Positions 52,898 to 62,531 of a stretch of 64,000 nt of DNA are shown here, piece by piece. Positions within the stretch are counted from its first letter, which is position 1. Every line of letters starts with the position of its first letter. Origin of the DNA: Acidimicrobiales bacterium (lineage in GTDB: Bacteria; Actinomycetota; Acidimicrobiia; Acidimicrobiales; SZUA-35); the NCBI GenBank assembly GCA_020629155.1, contig JAHDDW010000010.1, forward strand, positions 1-64,000, in the 5' to 3' direction. The translations under genes were made by a program, and so were the position numbers. The notes beneath the pieces were generated by a model that saw nothing but the letters and a program-made list of their open reading frames with translations, was not told the origin of the DNA and ran no database searches.

Positions 52898-55698
52898 TTA
52901 CAACAGCCGCTTTGATCATTCTTGGAGTTCTAGCGTTATTTGTAATGTTTGATCTTCTATTTCGCCCGACTATTCGGCGACTTGGTTTGCGCAATGTTGT
53001 GCGTCGTCGAGGAGAGGCGATGCTCGTAATTGTGGGGTCGATGCTTGCAACGGCGTTAATTATTGCTTCGTTTGTAATCGGCGATAGTTTTGGCGCGTCA
53101 ATCCGTTCAGTCGCCGAAACAAGGTATGGTCCAGTCGATGAAATAGTGCAGGTAGAAGACCCTGAAGCTACCGCAGAGAAGATTAAACAAGGTGATACAG
53201 CCACTATTTTCGATGGGATTATGGTGAGTCGACAGGCTGATGTGGCTGTGCGAACTGAAACAGGCACGGTCGAACCTTCGCTGAGGTTGCTGGAGTTTGA
53301 TATTGGCGAAGCGAAAGCGTTTGGCAATGACACATCCAGCACGGGCGTAGTGGATTTGCCAGACACCTTAGGCGTGTCGAAGGTAGCGCTCAATCAGAAA
53401 ACGTCGGACGATCTAGGTCTCAAAGAAGGCGAAACGTTCGAGATATTTTTCGGTCCAACTCCTGTAGAAGTTGAAGTTGTCTCTGTTGTTCCTACCAAAG
53501 GCATGGCAGGTTTCGGCCAGATTATTGCCGATGCAGACGCTATAACGCGAATCTCGCCTGATCGTGATGAGTTCTCTTCCCATCAGGTTCTTCTTTCAAA
53601 CACAGGTGATGTATATAGCGGTGCCGAACGAACTGAAGAAGCCGAACAACTACTCGATTCTATTTTTGATACCGAAGCATCATCTGAAACTGTTGCGGAA
53701 GTGTTTCCAGTAAAAAGAAACCTGCTTGAAAATGCAGATGAAGAGGCTTCGGGAATGACGGAACTTTTCGGCACGATCGGTGGTTTCAGCGTCGCAGCAG
53801 GCATTTTGCTGCTTGTGAACCTTTTTGTGATGCTTGCTTCTGAACGCAAAGTCGAGCTAGGCACATTGCGGGCGCTAGGTCTAACCAGAAGCCAGCTGCG
53901 ACGCGCTTTCAGCCTAGAAGGTCTTACCTATGGCATCTTTTCGGCAGTGCTTGGAGTTGTCTGCGGTGTTGGAGTTGCTGCTGGGGTTATGGCATTTGCC
54001 GGTTCGTCGTTCGGAGCTGATAGTAATGTCACGCTTCGTCTGTCTGTTTCTCCTAATGCGTTGGTTTCTGGTGTTGCGATTGGGTTAGCTATTTCACAGA
54101 TCACGGTTTTGTTTACCGCATTGCGGCTTGTGAGGTTGAATCCTGCACGGGCGTTGGTTGACGCCGCTGATCCGAAGCGAGGTCTGAACAATAAAATAAA
54201 ATTTGCGTTAGCTACGCTTGGAGTTATAGCAGGCGTTGCCGTGTATCTGCTCTTAACCAACGAACCAGTACCAGTTATGCTTGCGCCAGTTATTGTTGCC
54301 GTAAGCGCAATATTTCCGTTGGGGTTTATGCTGGGTAAACGTCTTGCGGCTCCACTCTGTTGTGCACTAGGCATTGTGTGGGTGGCTGCGGTGTTTGGTA
54401 TCCGCTCTGATGCTATGGACGACCCTGACATTGTGCTGTTTCTTGTGCAGGGTCTTGTTATGGTCGGGCTTGGCGTGGTTGTTATGGGTTCGCTGAACAA
54501 AGTGTTTCGTCGCGCAATAGCGTTGCTCTCAAGTTCCTATGCAGTCAAGCTTGGTTTGGCATATCCGTTAGCTCGCCCTGTTCGTTCAGCTTTATTGATC
54601 TCTATGTATGCGCTTGTTGTGTTTACTCTGACGTTCATGTCTGTTCTAACTGCTGTTTTTGGTGGGTCGACAACGCAGTTTGCCGCTAAGTTTGGCGGCA
54701 GTTCAGATATTCTTGTCGAGGCTAATCCTGCGTCGCCAGTTGCTTTAGCAGAACTGGAAGCTGTTGAAAATGTCGATTCTGCGGTGGCGGTAGATCGGAT
54801 GCTTTTTGGTTATAAGAATGAAGGTTCGATAGAAGATGAAAGCGATAGAGAGGTCGGCTCGATACTAGACGCTAAGTTTGCAGAGCTGGTTGCGCCGCCG
54901 ACGCTGTCTCGGTCTTCGCAGTTTGCTTCTGATGAAGAGATGTGGCGTACGGTTGCTTCTTCTGATGAATGGATTGTCATGCCAACGTTTGATTCAAGTG
55001 TTCTTGAGGTTGATGATGTGGTGGAGCTAATCGGAGCCGACGAGCAGTCAGTGGCCGTTAAAGTTGCTGGGACGATTGAAAATACGTGGATGATCGATTC
55101 AGGTGCGCATCTTTCTGTTGAGCTGGCTGAACAGTTGAAAACATATGAAGAACGTTCGTCTCGGTTTTATGTGCAAGCAACAGAAGGGGCTGAGCTTACT
55201 GTCGTTGCCGATCAAATTGGGTCTCGTTTTGCAACAAACGGTGTTGAAGCTGAGTCGTTCCTCGCGATGGCAGAGTCTGACACGGCTGAGCAAGAGGTGT
55301 TCTTTAATATCTTGCAAGGGTTTCTCGGTCTTGGTCTACTTATCGGGATCGCAGGGTTAGGTGTTGTGCTTGTTCGTTCGGTGCGTGACCGCCGCCAGGA
55401 GCTTGGCATGATGCGCACTGTCGGTATTAAGTCGTCTGTAACCCGTAATTCTTTCCTTATCGAGGCGTGTTTCATCGGGTTTCAAGGCGTAGCACTTGGC
55501 GTTGGTCTTGGCTTGTTGAGTTCGTGGCTGACGATCACAAAGTCAACAGCTTTTGAAGAGGGGCTTTCTTTCACCGTTCCTAGTAGGCAGCTCATGCTTC
55601 TGAGCGCAATAGCTTTAGGAGCGTCTCTTCTCGCTGGTTTAATTCCAGCTGTGCGCGCTGCGCGGACAACCCCTGCCGAGGCTCTCAGGGTTGCGTAG
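52894..55698 (+). CDS. FtsX-fold ABC permease, fused two-domain form
   Basis: This 934-residue protein carries two FtsX/MacB domains, each with an extracellular domain and three or four membrane helices. The first is helix 1 near 1-22, GDSFGASI and ELGTLRALGLTRSQLRRAF; the second has QELGMMRTVGIKSSVTRNSF and LAGLIPAVRAARTTPAEALR. Actinobacterial versions of this type export lipids, peptides or lipoproteins by a mechanotransmission mechanism; the cargo is unknown. ATGA overlap with the ATPase gene shows coupling. No periplasmic adaptor gene is nearby. Confidence 0.9.
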   Translation: MITTAALIILGVLALFVMFDLLFRPTIRRLGLRNVVRRRGEAMLVIVGSMLATALIIASFVIGDSFGASIRSVAETRYGPVDEIVQVEDPEATAEKIKQGDTATIFDGIMVSRQADVAVRTETGTVEPSLRLLEFDIGEAKAFGNDTSSTGVVDLPDTLGVSKVALNQKTSDDLGLKEGETFEIFFGPTPVEVEVVSVVPTKGMAGFGQIIADADAITRISPDRDEFSSHQVLLSNTGDVYSGAERTEEAEQLLDSIFDTEASSETVAEVFPVKRNLLENADEEASGMTELFGTIGGFSVAAGILLLVNLFVMLASERKVELGTLRALGLTRSQLRRAFSLEGLTYGIFSAVLGVVCGVGVAAGVMAFAGSSFGADSNVTLRLSVSPNALVSGVAIGLAISQITVLFTALRLVRLNPARALVDAADPKRGLNNKIKFALATLGVIAGVAVYLLLTNEPVPVMLAPVIVAVSAIFPLGFMLGKRLAAPLCCALGIVWVAAVFGIRSDAMDDPDIVLFLVQGLVMVGLGVVVMGSLNKVFRRAIALLSSSYAVKLGLAYPLARPVRSALLISMYALVVFTLTFMSVLTAVFGGSTTQFAAKFGGSSDILVEANPASPVALAELEAVENVDSAVAVDRMLFGYKNEGSIEDESDREVGSILDAKFAELVAPPTLSRSSQFASDEEMWRTVASSDEWIVMPTFDSSVLEVDDVVELIGADEQSVAVKVAGTIENTWMIDSGAHLSVELAEQLKTYEERSSRFYVQATEGAELTVVADQIGSRFATNGVEAESFLAMAESDTAEQEVFFNILQGFLGLGLLIGIAGLGVVLVRSVRDRRQELGMMRTVGIKSSVTRNSFLIEACFIGFQGVALGVGLGLLSSWLTITKSTAFEEGLSFTVPSRQLMLLSAIALGASLLAGLIPAVRAARTTPAEALRVA

Positions 55699-55707
55699 AG
55701 ACTAGAG

Positions 55708-55825
55708 GCTATCTCTGCTTATTGGTTTCCTGTCCAAACGGTCTAACGGAAACCTGCTGAAAGCTGCGTGCTAACGTGCCAAGCGCAGCGGAAATATAGT
55801 GGGCATCTACATTTGAGAGATGCCC
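55708..55825 (-). repeat. TIR-hairpin intergenic element R3
   Basis: On the minus strand it starts GGGCATCT...AGATGCCC (55818-55825 with 55801-55808). It continues CCGCTGCGCTTGGCACG and CACGCAGCTTTCAGC and ends AATAAGCAGAGATAGCC, which is the near-complement of its start. It lies directly after the permease stop and may also end that transcript. Confidence 0.75.
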
Positions 55826-55917
55826 TAAAATTCGTCTTCTTGCGGCTGCGGTGGTGCTTGTTGTTTCATGGTCTACAGTGGATGACGTAACTATTTTCTT
55901 CTCTTTGGAGTCAAACT

Positions 55918-56502
55918 ATGCAGTCGGTGTCACTCGATGTGTTAACGCAGAAGGCAAAGCAAGGCAGTAAGAAGGCTTTCAGCGAGATCGTGCGTCGAAC
56001 CTATGCCGATACCTATACGCTTGCTTACCGTTTGGTAGGCACTTCGGAGGACGCTAAAGACGTGGTACAGGAAACGTATCTAAAAGCACATAAGGGGTTG
56101 CAGCGGTTCCGTGGCGATGCGCAGATAACAACGTGGCTGTACCGAATCACAGCCAACTGCGCTAACACCTATTTGTCGAAAAAGCTGCGGCATAAACACG
56201 ATGTTTTAGAAAACGATGAAGAAGTTATTGACCTAAACGTTCAGCGCGATCCTGCCCATATGGCGCAAATTGTTGGCCTGCGGTCTGAACTTACCGAAGC
56301 GTTAGAGCAGCTACCTGCGAAATTGCGCACTGTTGTGGTGTTGCGAGATATTTATGACATGGCACACGCTGATATCGCCGAGCAGTTACAAATCAGTGAA
56401 TCAGCGGCCAAAGTGCGGTTGCATCGTGGTAGGCAGAAGTTAAAAGAGCTACTCTATCCGCAAAGCACTGAGATGGAAGAGGGGAGTGCCCATGCTGTGT
56501 GA
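55918..56502 (+). CDS. ECF sigma-70 factor
   Basis: The 194-residue product has region 2 (about 18-88: DTYTLAYRLVGTSEDAKDVVQETYLKAHKGL, read as YRLVGTSEDAKDVVQETY, then TTWLYRITANCANT) and region 4 (about 125-178: LEQLPAKLRTVVVLRDIYDM, IAEQLQISESAAKVRLHRGRQKL). It directs RNA polymerase to a stress or envelope regulon. It overlaps a small zinc-finger membrane protein that is its probable anti-sigma factor. ATG 55918 is the natural start. Confidence 0.9.
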   Translation: MQSVSLDVLTQKAKQGSKKAFSEIVRRTYADTYTLAYRLVGTSEDAKDVVQETYLKAHKGLQRFRGDAQITTWLYRITANCANTYLSKKLRHKHDVLENDEEVIDLNVQRDPAHMAQIVGLRSELTEALEQLPAKLRTVVVLRDIYDMAHADIAEQLQISESAAKVRLHRGRQKLKELLYPQSTEMEEGSAHAV

Positions 56503-56851
56503 AAAAGTACAGGCGTTGTTGCCTCAAAGTCAAGGCTCTCCTGAAGGTCTTCCTGCGAAAGAAGCTGCCCATCTCGGGTCTTGTTTGCAGTGTCAGGTGC
56601 ACGCATCGCAATATGCTTCTATTGCTTCGTCATTGGCGTCTATGCGTCACCAGGTAGCGCCTATAGACGAGGCGCATCTAGCTTCTGTGTTAGAAGAATA
56701 TGAAACATTGGCCGACGTTATCCCGCTGAACCCTCGCCGTCGCCGCCTTCGTAAAGCGATCTCAACTGGCCGTGCGGTCACCGCAGTTACTGCCGCCGCT
56801 GCAACTGTTGTCGCCGTCAAGCTGCTAACAAAACAACGCTTAGCTAGTTAG
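56492..56851 (+). CDS. Probable zinc-finger anti-sigma factor
   Basis: From ATG 56492 (GAGGGGAG just upstream) the 119-residue product starts MLCEKVQALLPQ and contains HLGSCLQCQ, the HxxxCxxC motif of ZAS anti-sigma domains. A basic patch (PRRRRLRK) and one hydrophobic helix near the end (about 90-110) follow. Position and overlap with the sigma gene support the role. It lacks a long extracellular sensor domain, so the signal may come through another protein. Confidence 0.75.
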   Translation: MLCEKVQALLPQSQGSPEGLPAKEAAHLGSCLQCQVHASQYASIASSLASMRHQVAPIDEAHLASVLEEYETLADVIPLNPRRRRLRKAISTGRAVTAVTAAAATVVAVKLLTKQRLAS

Positions 56852-57051
56852 AAATTAGCCCTGACCTGGCTGTGTGTTCCAAATCGAGTCGGGTTTAGCG
56901 TCCAAAGGGGTTTGTCGTATCGTGTCTTGAATGAATTCCGCCATCTCTGCTCAGTCTGTAACGTTCTTTCTGATAAAGAAATTAGGTTTAGAAGTCTGAA
57001 TGAATTCAGAGCTAGTTGTGAAAAATGATGCTAGTCTTAGATGCTAGATAG

Positions 57052-57124
57052 AGGGCAGTGGCTCAATTGGTAGAGCGACGGTCTCCAAAACCGTAGGTTG
57101 GGGGTTCGAGTCCCTCCTGCCCTG
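57052..57124 (+). tRNA. tRNA-Trp (CCA)
   Basis: A full cloverleaf: acceptor AGGGCAG pairs with CTGCCCT, the anticodon stem ACGGT/ACCGT encloses CTCCAAA with anticodon CCA, and the T-loop is GGTTCGAGTCC. The discriminator is G, and CCA is not encoded. tRNA-Trp ahead of secE-nusG is a common arrangement. Confidence 0.95.
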
Positions 57125-57286
57125 CTCTATCTGCTGATGGAAAACAGCGGAAATGCGTTAGGTGAGTGAAAGCAGGGTATCGTGTAAGATGCTTGCAAGC
57201 TTCCTGGCCTTATCCGCATGATGTGGTCTAAAAGCTTCTAGTATAGATTTTTTGTAAGTTTGTTTTCGTCACTTTTAAGGATTGAT

Positions 57287-57598
57287 ATGGCGATGAATCG
57301 TGAGCAGCGCCGCTATTTGCAGCGTCAAGGACAGATGGATAGCGACGGCAATGCAGTTGCTCAAAAGAGAGAGCCGCGTCAAACAACGGCGGTGAAAGAC
57401 CGTGCGACTCCGCTTGAATACGCTTCTGGTGTGCGCACTGAAATGCGTAAAGTGTCTTGGCCAACTCGAAATGAGACCGTCAACTATACAATTGTTGTGG
57501 CGCTCACATTTGCATTTGTGACAGCGCTTGTCGCAGGGCTTGATTGGGTTTTTGCGAAAGGTATTTTGGAAGTGTTGAGGCTTAGTGACAATGGTTGA
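57287..57598 (+). CDS. secE: Preprotein translocase subunit SecE
   Basis: SecE clamps the SecY channel. The 103-residue product has the single-helix form: a charged N-terminal part, the conserved amphipathic [20 protein letters not shown] and a membrane helix (about 74-95). ATG 57287 (MAMNREQRR) is chosen because AAGG lies just upstream; the longer frame from 57260 is unlikely. It overlaps the nusG start, which is the usual gene order. Confidence 0.92.
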   Translation: MAMNREQRRYLQRQGQMDSDGNAVAQKREPRQTTAVKDRATPLEYASGVRTEMRKVSWPTRNETVNYTIVVALTFAFVTALVAGLDWVFAKGILEVLRLSDNG

Positions 57599-58427
57599 AA
57601 ATGAAGTTTCCGAGCAGGAAACAACTGAAAGTGGGAGCAACCAAATGGTTGAGGCGGAAGTTGAAGAAGTGGTTCAAGAAGGCAGCGATGTGATCGTGGA
57701 AGAAGAAGCTGCTGAAGAGGTCGTTGTCGAGGAGGTCACTAACACTGATGTCGATGGCGATGTGGACACTGGCGCTGAAAAGGTCGAAAGTGAAGTGCCT
57801 GCTGCAACAGCAGATGAAACCGCTGATGACAGCGAAGAAGCTGAACTGGAAGAGCCAGTTCCTGTAAAAACTGTGTCGCCCTATGACCGTCCTGGTCGAT
57901 GGTATGTGCTTCACACCCAGTCTGGCTACGAGAAGAAAGTCAGTAGCAACCTTCACGCTCGTACACAGTCTATGAGCATGGAAGAACGAATTTTCGAAGT
58001 TGTTATTCCGCTTGAAGATGTTGTTGAGTTTAAAAATGGCCGCAAAGTCGTTGTGCAAAAGAAGGTCTTCCCTGGCTATTTGCTTTGTCGCATGCATCTT
58101 GATGATGATTCGTGGTTTGTTGTTCGCAACACGCCTGGTGTGACAGGTTTTGCAGGGGCAGGCAATAAACCGTCGCCGTTGCGTCGCCGTGAAGTTGAAA
58201 AGTTCTTGTTTGTTAAAGATGAAGAAGAAGGACAAAACCGCAAGAGCCGTCCAAAACTTCAGTATTCTATGGGCGAAAGTGTCCGTGTTAAAGAAGGGCC
58301 TTTCGCTGACTTTGAAGGTGAGATCGTCGAAATTAACGAAGATCAGCTTAAAGTTAAAGTTCTTGTAAATATCTTTGGTCGTGAAACCCCTGTCGAGCTT
58401 GAGTTCTCACAAGTCGGCAAAGTATAG
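57591..58427 (+). CDS. nusG: Transcription antitermination protein NusG with acidic extension
   Basis: NusG links RNA polymerase to ribosome or Rho. The NGN domain ([37 protein letters not shown]) and KOW domain ([20 protein letters not shown]) are complete. About 97 residues of acidic, Glu/Val-rich sequence precede them, as seen in actinobacterial NusG. ATG 57591 or GTG 57585 are possible starts, both inside the secE end. A strong terminator at 58505-58533 separates it from rplK. Confidence 0.93.
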   Translation: MVENEVSEQETTESGSNQMVEAEVEEVVQEGSDVIVEEEAAEEVVVEEVTNTDVDGDVDTGAEKVESEVPAATADETADDSEEAELEEPVPVKTVSPYDRPGRWYVLHTQSGYEKKVSSNLHARTQSMSMEERIFEVVIPLEDVVEFKNGRKVVVQKKVFPGYLLCRMHLDDDSWFVVRNTPGVTGFAGAGNKPSPLRRREVEKFLFVKDEEEGQNRKSRPKLQYSMGESVRVKEGPFADFEGEIVEINEDQLKVKVLVNIFGRETPVELEFSQVGKV

Positions 58428-58504
58428 CCCAGAGTGTTTAATCGCTTCCAATCGTAAAGAAATAACCCTCTTCTCGTCGCTGAGGTTGTTGTTAGCCTAA
58501 TGTT

Positions 58505-58533
58505 CAAGGCACAATCGTATGTGCCTTGTTTTT
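58505..58533 (+). terminator. Intrinsic terminator between nusG and rplK
   Basis: CAAGGCACA (58505-58513) pairs perfectly with TGTGCCTTG (58520-58528), with a six-base loop and a run of five T. It may fully end the secE-nusG message or attenuate it before rplK. Confidence 0.85.
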
Positions 58534-58570
58534 AGGGCCCATTGTTTAAAACTAGTATGAAAGAAATGTC

Positions 58571-59002
58571 ATGGCTCCTGTCAAGGAAATTCTAGCAGTC
58601 GTAAAAATTCAAATCCCTGCTGGGCAAGCGTCTCCTGCCCCTCCTGTTGGTACTGCATTAGGCCCATATGGTCTGCAGATTATGGATTTCTGTAAAGAAT
58701 ATAACGCTCGCACTGAGTCGCAACGAGGTAACGTTGTTCCTGTTGAAATCACTGTTTATGCTGATCGAACCTTTACCTTCATTACGAAAACACCTCCAGC
58801 TGCTGAGCTCATCAAAAAAGCTGCCAAGGTTAAAAAAGGTGCAGGTAACCCTCTTTTGGAAAACGCTGGATCTATAACAGATGCTCAGCTAACTGAGATC
58901 GCAGAGCTGAAAATGCCAGATCTTAATGCGTACGATATTGAAGCAGCAAAGAAACAAATTGCTGGAACCGCTCGTCAAATGGGCATCGATATCAGAGGCT
59001 AA
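58571..59002 (+). CDS. rplK: Ribosomal protein L11
   Basis: L11 (143 aa) binds the GTPase-associated region of 23S rRNA. The product shows [29 protein letters not shown]-like [32 protein letters not shown] and the C-terminal [21 protein letters not shown] 58571 is clear. It is followed by rplA after 66 bases that contain a small hairpin (CCAGAT 59023 with ATCTGG 59035). Confidence 0.95.
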   Translation: MAPVKEILAVVKIQIPAGQASPAPPVGTALGPYGLQIMDFCKEYNARTESQRGNVVPVEITVYADRTFTFITKTPPAAELIKKAAKVKKGAGNPLLENAGSITDAQLTEIAELKMPDLNAYDIEAAKKQIAGTARQMGIDIRG

Positions 59003-59068
59003 CGTTCGTAAAAAAGGCTAGACCAGATTACCTCATCTGGCTGCTGCTACAAAGAAAGAGGGAGCCCT

Positions 59069-59773
59069 ATGGCGCAAGGAAAGAAATATACAGATGCTCT
59101 AAAAAAGTACAACAGAGATGGATTGCATTCCCCTGTTGAAGCGCTAGAGCTAACAAAAAGTATCGCTACAGCTACATTCGATGAATCAATAGATGTTGCT
59201 ATTGCTTTGGGTGTTGATGCTCGCAAAGCAGATCAAATTGTGCGTGGCACGGTTGCTCTTCCAGCTGGAACAGGTAAGACTGTTCGTGTTGCTGTTTTTG
59301 CAAAAGGTGACGCCGCAGCAGCTGCGAAAGAAGCAGGTGCTGATTTTGTTGGCGCTGAAGATTTGGTCGCAGAAGTCGAAGGCGGCATGCTAGATTTTGA
59401 TCTTGCTATCGCGACGCCAGACATGATGCCACAGGTTGGTAAACTCGGTAGAGCGCTCGGCCCTCGTGGTTTGATGCCTAACCCAAAGACAGGAACAGTG
59501 ACGCCTAACGCTGCAAAAGCAGTCGCCGATTTTAAAGGTGGCACGGTTGAATACCGTACTGACAAGCACGGCAATGTGCAGGTTTCTGTTGGTAAAGTAA
59601 GTTTTGATGTTGCTGGCCTAAAAAGCAACCTTGGCACGCTCATCGATGAGCTTAATCGTGTGAAGCCGTCAGCTGCAAAGGGTCGCTACATCAAAAAGTT
59701 GACACTTTCATCGACGATGGGTCCAGGCGTTAAAGTCGATGTAACCAAGCTCGACGAATTAAGCGCTTCGTAA
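59069..59773 (+). CDS. rplA: Ribosomal protein L1
   Basis: L1 forms the 50S stalk near the E site and represses the L11-L1 mRNA in many bacteria. The 234-residue product has [39 protein letters not shown] (split at AGTGK), [26 protein letters not shown] (split at LGPRG) and ATTMGPG-like [21 protein letters not shown] precedes ATG 59069. It is the last gene before the rplJ leader. Confidence 0.95.
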   Translation: MAQGKKYTDALKKYNRDGLHSPVEALELTKSIATATFDESIDVAIALGVDARKADQIVRGTVALPAGTGKTVRVAVFAKGDAAAAAKEAGADFVGAEDLVAEVEGGMLDFDLAIATPDMMPQVGKLGRALGPRGLMPNPKTGTVTPNAAKAVADFKGGTVEYRTDKHGNVQVSVGKVSFDVAGLKSNLGTLIDELNRVKPSAAKGRYIKKLTLSSTMGPGVKVDVTKLDELSAS

Positions 59774-59807
59774 GGTTTCGATTGATCTAAGAACTGAATA
59801 GTAAAGG

Positions 59808-59840
59808 AAAGGTCTAGAGACAGTAGGTTTCTAGACCTTT
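59808..59840 (+). terminator. Intrinsic terminator after rplA
   Basis: AAAGGTCTAGA (59808-59818) is complementary to TCTAGACCTTT (59830-59840), and T-rich sequence follows. It separates rplKA from rplJL. Confidence 0.8.
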
Positions 59841-60086
59841 TCTTATTGATCGCTCCATAGGTTTGAATTGGAGTTAGCTTCCAATACTCTTACTGGTGGG
59901 TTGTCTTAGATGATTCTAGGCCTCCCGAATCGAATATCTCTTCGCCCGAGACCTCAGGTTGGGTTACTGTAAATCCTGATATAGGCGATCGTTTTTCTCT
60001 GTTTCTGACCTCCGTGTTAGTGATGTAGGAATTGGTCGGCGATGCGGTGTCGAACCAAACCTAACTAACATTTGAAAGGAGGTGCA
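59841..60086 (+). promoter_or_regulatory. rplJ leader, candidate L10 autoregulatory RNA
   Basis: About 245 bases without a gene lie between the rplA terminator and rplJ, with several GC-rich paired segments and AAAGGAGG before the start. L10(L12) complexes repress this leader in many bacteria. I could not confirm the exact L10 leader motif by eye. Confidence 0.4.
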
Positions 60087-60785
60087 ATGGAAAACCCAAG
60101 AGCTGAAAAAGTAGCTGTCGTTGAAGAAGTCAAAACTCGTCTCGCTAATTCTGATTCGGTCTTCATTACTGAATACCGTGGATTAACCGTCGATGCGTTG
60201 TCACAACTTCGTCGCACGCTACGACCAGCAGGCGGTTCATACAAGGTGTATAAAAACTCTCTTGTGAGTCGTGCTGCTGCTGATGCTGGCATTGAGATTG
60301 GTGAACATTTAAGCGGTCCGACCGCGTTGACGTTCACTGAAACCACTCCAGATGGCTCGCCAGGTGACGTTGTCACCGTAGCAAAGGCTTTGCGTGATTT
60401 TGGTAAAGATCACCCTGAGCTTGTTATTAAAGGCGGCTATTTCGATGGTGCTGTCGTTGATGCTGATGAAATCAAAGCATTAGCTGACGTTGAGCCACGC
60501 GAAGTTCTCTTGTCTAAATTTGCTGGCTTGCTAGCTGCTCCTATGAGTCAGTTTGCTGCATTAATGCAGGCTGTGCCAAGCAAATTTGCATATGGAATCC
60601 AAGCACTTATTGATCAAGGTGGCGCAGCTGATGCTGTTGCTACCGAGGAAGAAACGCAAGAAGTTGCAGAAGCTCCGGCTGCTGCAGAAACCGAAACAGC
60701 TGAAGCGCCTGCCGCTGAAGTTGAAGAAACAGAAACCGAGGCTGTTGAGGAAACAGCTGATACAAACGAAAACGGAGAGTCATAA
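60087..60785 (+). CDS. rplJ: Ribosomal protein L10 with acidic tail
   Basis: L10 anchors the L7/L12 stalk. The core (about 1-175) has [40 protein letters not shown] and [12 protein letters not shown]. The tail from about 185 is rich in Glu and Ala ([20 protein letters not shown]) and adds some 50 residues, as in several actinobacteria. ATG 60087 is chosen for its AAAGGAGG. Its stop overlaps the rplL start. Confidence 0.93.
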   Translation: MENPRAEKVAVVEEVKTRLANSDSVFITEYRGLTVDALSQLRRTLRPAGGSYKVYKNSLVSRAAADAGIEIGEHLSGPTALTFTETTPDGSPGDVVTVAKALRDFGKDHPELVIKGGYFDGAVVDADEIKALADVEPREVLLSKFAGLLAAPMSQFAALMQAVPSKFAYGIQALIDQGGAADAVATEEETQEVAEAPAAAETETAEAPAAEVEETETEAVEETADTNENGES

Positions 60786-61162
60786 TGGCTACAACAACTA
60801 AAGAAGATATTTTAGAAGCAATTTCTCAAATGTCAGTGCTAGAACTATCTGAGCTCCTCAAAGAGTTCGAAGAAAAATTTGATGTTACTGCTGCGGCACC
60901 TGCTGCTGTTGCTGTTGCACCTGCTGGTGGCGGCGAAGCTGCTGAAGAGAAGACAGCGTTTGACGTTGTTCTTAGCGACATCGGTGCAGGAAAAATCAAA
61001 GTTATCAAAGCTGTACGCGAAATTACAGGTCTTGGCCTTAAAGAAGCAAAAGCTATGGTTGAAAGCGCTCCAGGTCCAGTATCTGAAGGCGTTTCAAAAG
61101 AAGATGCTGACGCAGCAAAAGCGAAGCTCGAAGAAGCTGGCGCTACTGTAGAAATCAAGTAA
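60785..61162 (+). CDS. rplL: Ribosomal protein L7/L12
   Basis: The stalk protein that recruits translation GTPases (125 aa). The N-terminal dimer domain ([26 protein letters not shown]), the Ala/Gly hinge ([15 protein letters not shown]) and the C-terminal domain ([24 protein letters not shown] split at ITGLG) are all present. The rplJ stop overlaps this ATG as TAATG. Two hairpins follow. Confidence 0.95.
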   Translation: MATTTKEDILEAISQMSVLELSELLKEFEEKFDVTAAAPAAVAVAPAGGGEAAEEKTAFDVVLSDIGAGKIKVIKAVREITGLGLKEAKAMVESAPGPVSEGVSKEDADAAKAKLEEAGATVEIK

Positions 61163-61166
61163 TGAT

Positions 61167-61260
61167 GAGGGGAGGTCTAGATTTTATAGACCTCCCCTCA
61201 CTATTCCGCCGTGTTTGGTGCGTTTGCACGTAAGCCATTGAGCGGAATACTGCTTTAGAA
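61167..61260 (+). repeat. Hairpin plus degenerate TIR-repeat R7 after rplL
   Basis: GAGGGGAGGTCTA (61167-61179) pairs perfectly with 61187-61199 and is directly followed by TATTCCGCCGTGTTTGG and TTTGCACGTAAGC, resembling the core that follows the end hairpin in R1-R3. It probably also terminates the rplJL message. Confidence 0.5.
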
Positions 61261-61268
61261 GTAAAAAA

Positions 61269-61297
61269 GACCCTCAGTAAAACGCTGAGGGTCTTTT
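61269..61297 (+). terminator. Intrinsic terminator after rplL
   Basis: GACCCTCAG (61269-61277) pairs with CTGAGGGTC (61285-61293) followed by four T, with A-run before it, so it can work in both directions. It is the second hairpin behind rplL. Confidence 0.85.
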
Positions 61298-61561
61298 GTG
61301 TTCTCTAATAGCGTTTCGCATCAAATGGCTTGGGCAAACGGTCGCCAGTATTTGCTGGATTCTGAGTGTTTTGTTTATAGGTTTGAATCGCTGGCCGATC
61401 GATTGCAATGGCAAGACGACTTGGTGATTGTCGGAGCATTAGCAGCGCTCAAACTTGGCCCTGCCGCAGGTAACCTTGGCGGCGCTTGTGCCGCAGCAGC
61501 AGAGCTGCTCGTGCCGTATGCCCCAATTGTTTTGGATCGAAAGCCTTTGCTGTCGAGGTAG
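61298..61561 (+). CDS. Possible small protein, not recognised
   Basis: An 87-codon frame directly behind the rplL terminator, or 77 codons from ATG 61328. It includes LLDSECFVYRFESLADRLQW and an Ala/Gly/Leu-rich stretch that could be membrane-associated. Codon use resembles neighbouring genes, but no family is recognised and no ribosome site is seen. It may be a gene fragment or not coding at all. Confidence 0.3.
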   Translation: MFSNSVSHQMAWANGRQYLLDSECFVYRFESLADRLQWQDDLVIVGALAALKLGPAAGNLGGACAAAAELLVPYAPIVLDRKPLLSR

Positions 61562-61642
61562 CCCCAATGTTCACTGTGTTGCTTGTATGCGGCTCTGCGG
61601 TTTGCGATAAGAACGTCACACAAGAGTGCTAACATTAAGGGT

Positions 61643-61846
61643 ATGAATCGACTTGAAGCGATAGCTAGATGTAAAGAGTTGGGAATTCACCGCGATCTGA
61701 GTAAAAAAGAAATTCAAACCCTGGACTCTGAGTCGGAGAAGGTTTGGCTTAGGTCGCGCACATTTCTTGCTTGTGACGAGCTTCCTGATGAGCTGAAGAC
61801 CCGAACCTTTATCGGTTTCAGTCAGGCTTCGGGTTGTGACATCTAA
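61643..61846 (+). CDS. Small hypothetical protein
   Basis: From ATG 61643 the product has 67 residues: MNRLEAIARCKELGIHRDL, a Lys/Glu-rich middle and RTFLACDELPDELKTRTF. It looks like a small soluble helical protein, and no family is recognised. TAACAT about ten bases before the start may be a -10 box, giving a nearly leaderless message. Peptidase S51 follows after 40 bases and may be co-transcribed. Confidence 0.5.
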   Translation: MNRLEAIARCKELGIHRDLSKKEIQTLDSESEKVWLRSRTFLACDELPDELKTRTFIGFSQASGCDI

Positions 61847-61886
61847 ATCATTCTTGCTGCGTCAAGGCCTGTGATACCTTGCAAGT

Positions 61887-62531
61887 ATGAAATTGTATTT
61901 GTCATCTTTTAGACTCGGTGACCATAGCAATGAACTTGTGAAGCTTGTTGGTAAACCTGGCGCTAAAGTGGCTGTGAGCGTTAACGCTAAAGACCATGAC
62001 ACAAATCAGGCTCGTCAGAAAATGGTGCGACGCGAGCTAGATGACATGCAACGGCTAGGTTTCGATGCATCAGAGCTTGATCTGAGAGATTACTTTGGGT
62101 CTAAAAGTTTAGTCGAAACACTCGCGACCTATGATGCTATCTGGCTAAGCGGAGGTAACGCTTTTTTGCTTTTGAAAGCTTTACGGCAAAGTGGTTTTGA
62201 TGAAGTGATCAAAGAGCTTATTCAAACGAACAAACTTGTTTATGCTGGCTATAGTGCAGCTCTCTGTGCGATAAGTCCTTCGTTAAGAGGTGTCGAGCTT
62301 GTCGACGAACCGCAGGTGCAAGCCGAAGGCTACAACAGCGAAGTGCGATGGGATAGTTTCGGTTTGATAGATTTTTACCCGATCGTTCACTTTCGTTCAG
62401 ACCATTCTGAATCTGCTCTTGTCGAGAAAGAATATGAGTGGGTTTGTGAGAACAATATCGTTCATAAAACCATGAGCGACGGTGATGTCTATGTTGTCGA
62501 CGGCCCTAACAAAAAGCTGCTTTCAGGCTAG
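61887..62531 (+). CDS. Peptidase S51 family protein
   Basis: This 214-residue protein matches peptidase E/cyanophycinase-type S51 enzymes: MKLYLSSFRLG, then TYDAIWLSGGNAFLLLKALR, and the nucleophile Ser123 in VYAGYSAALCAIS. The His-bearing FYPIVHFRSDH follows. Known relatives cleave Asp-X dipeptides or cyanophycin-like substrates; the substrate here is unknown. It lies between rplL and rpoB, which are normally adjacent or close, so it is probably an inserted gene. Confidence 0.85.
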   Translation: MKLYLSSFRLGDHSNELVKLVGKPGAKVAVSVNAKDHDTNQARQKMVRRELDDMQRLGFDASELDLRDYFGSKSLVETLATYDAIWLSGGNAFLLLKALRQSGFDEVIKELIQTNKLVYAGYSAALCAISPSLRGVELVDEPQVQAEGYNSEVRWDSFGLIDFYPIVHFRSDHSESALVEKEYEWVCENNIVHKTMSDGDVYVVDGPNKKLLSG

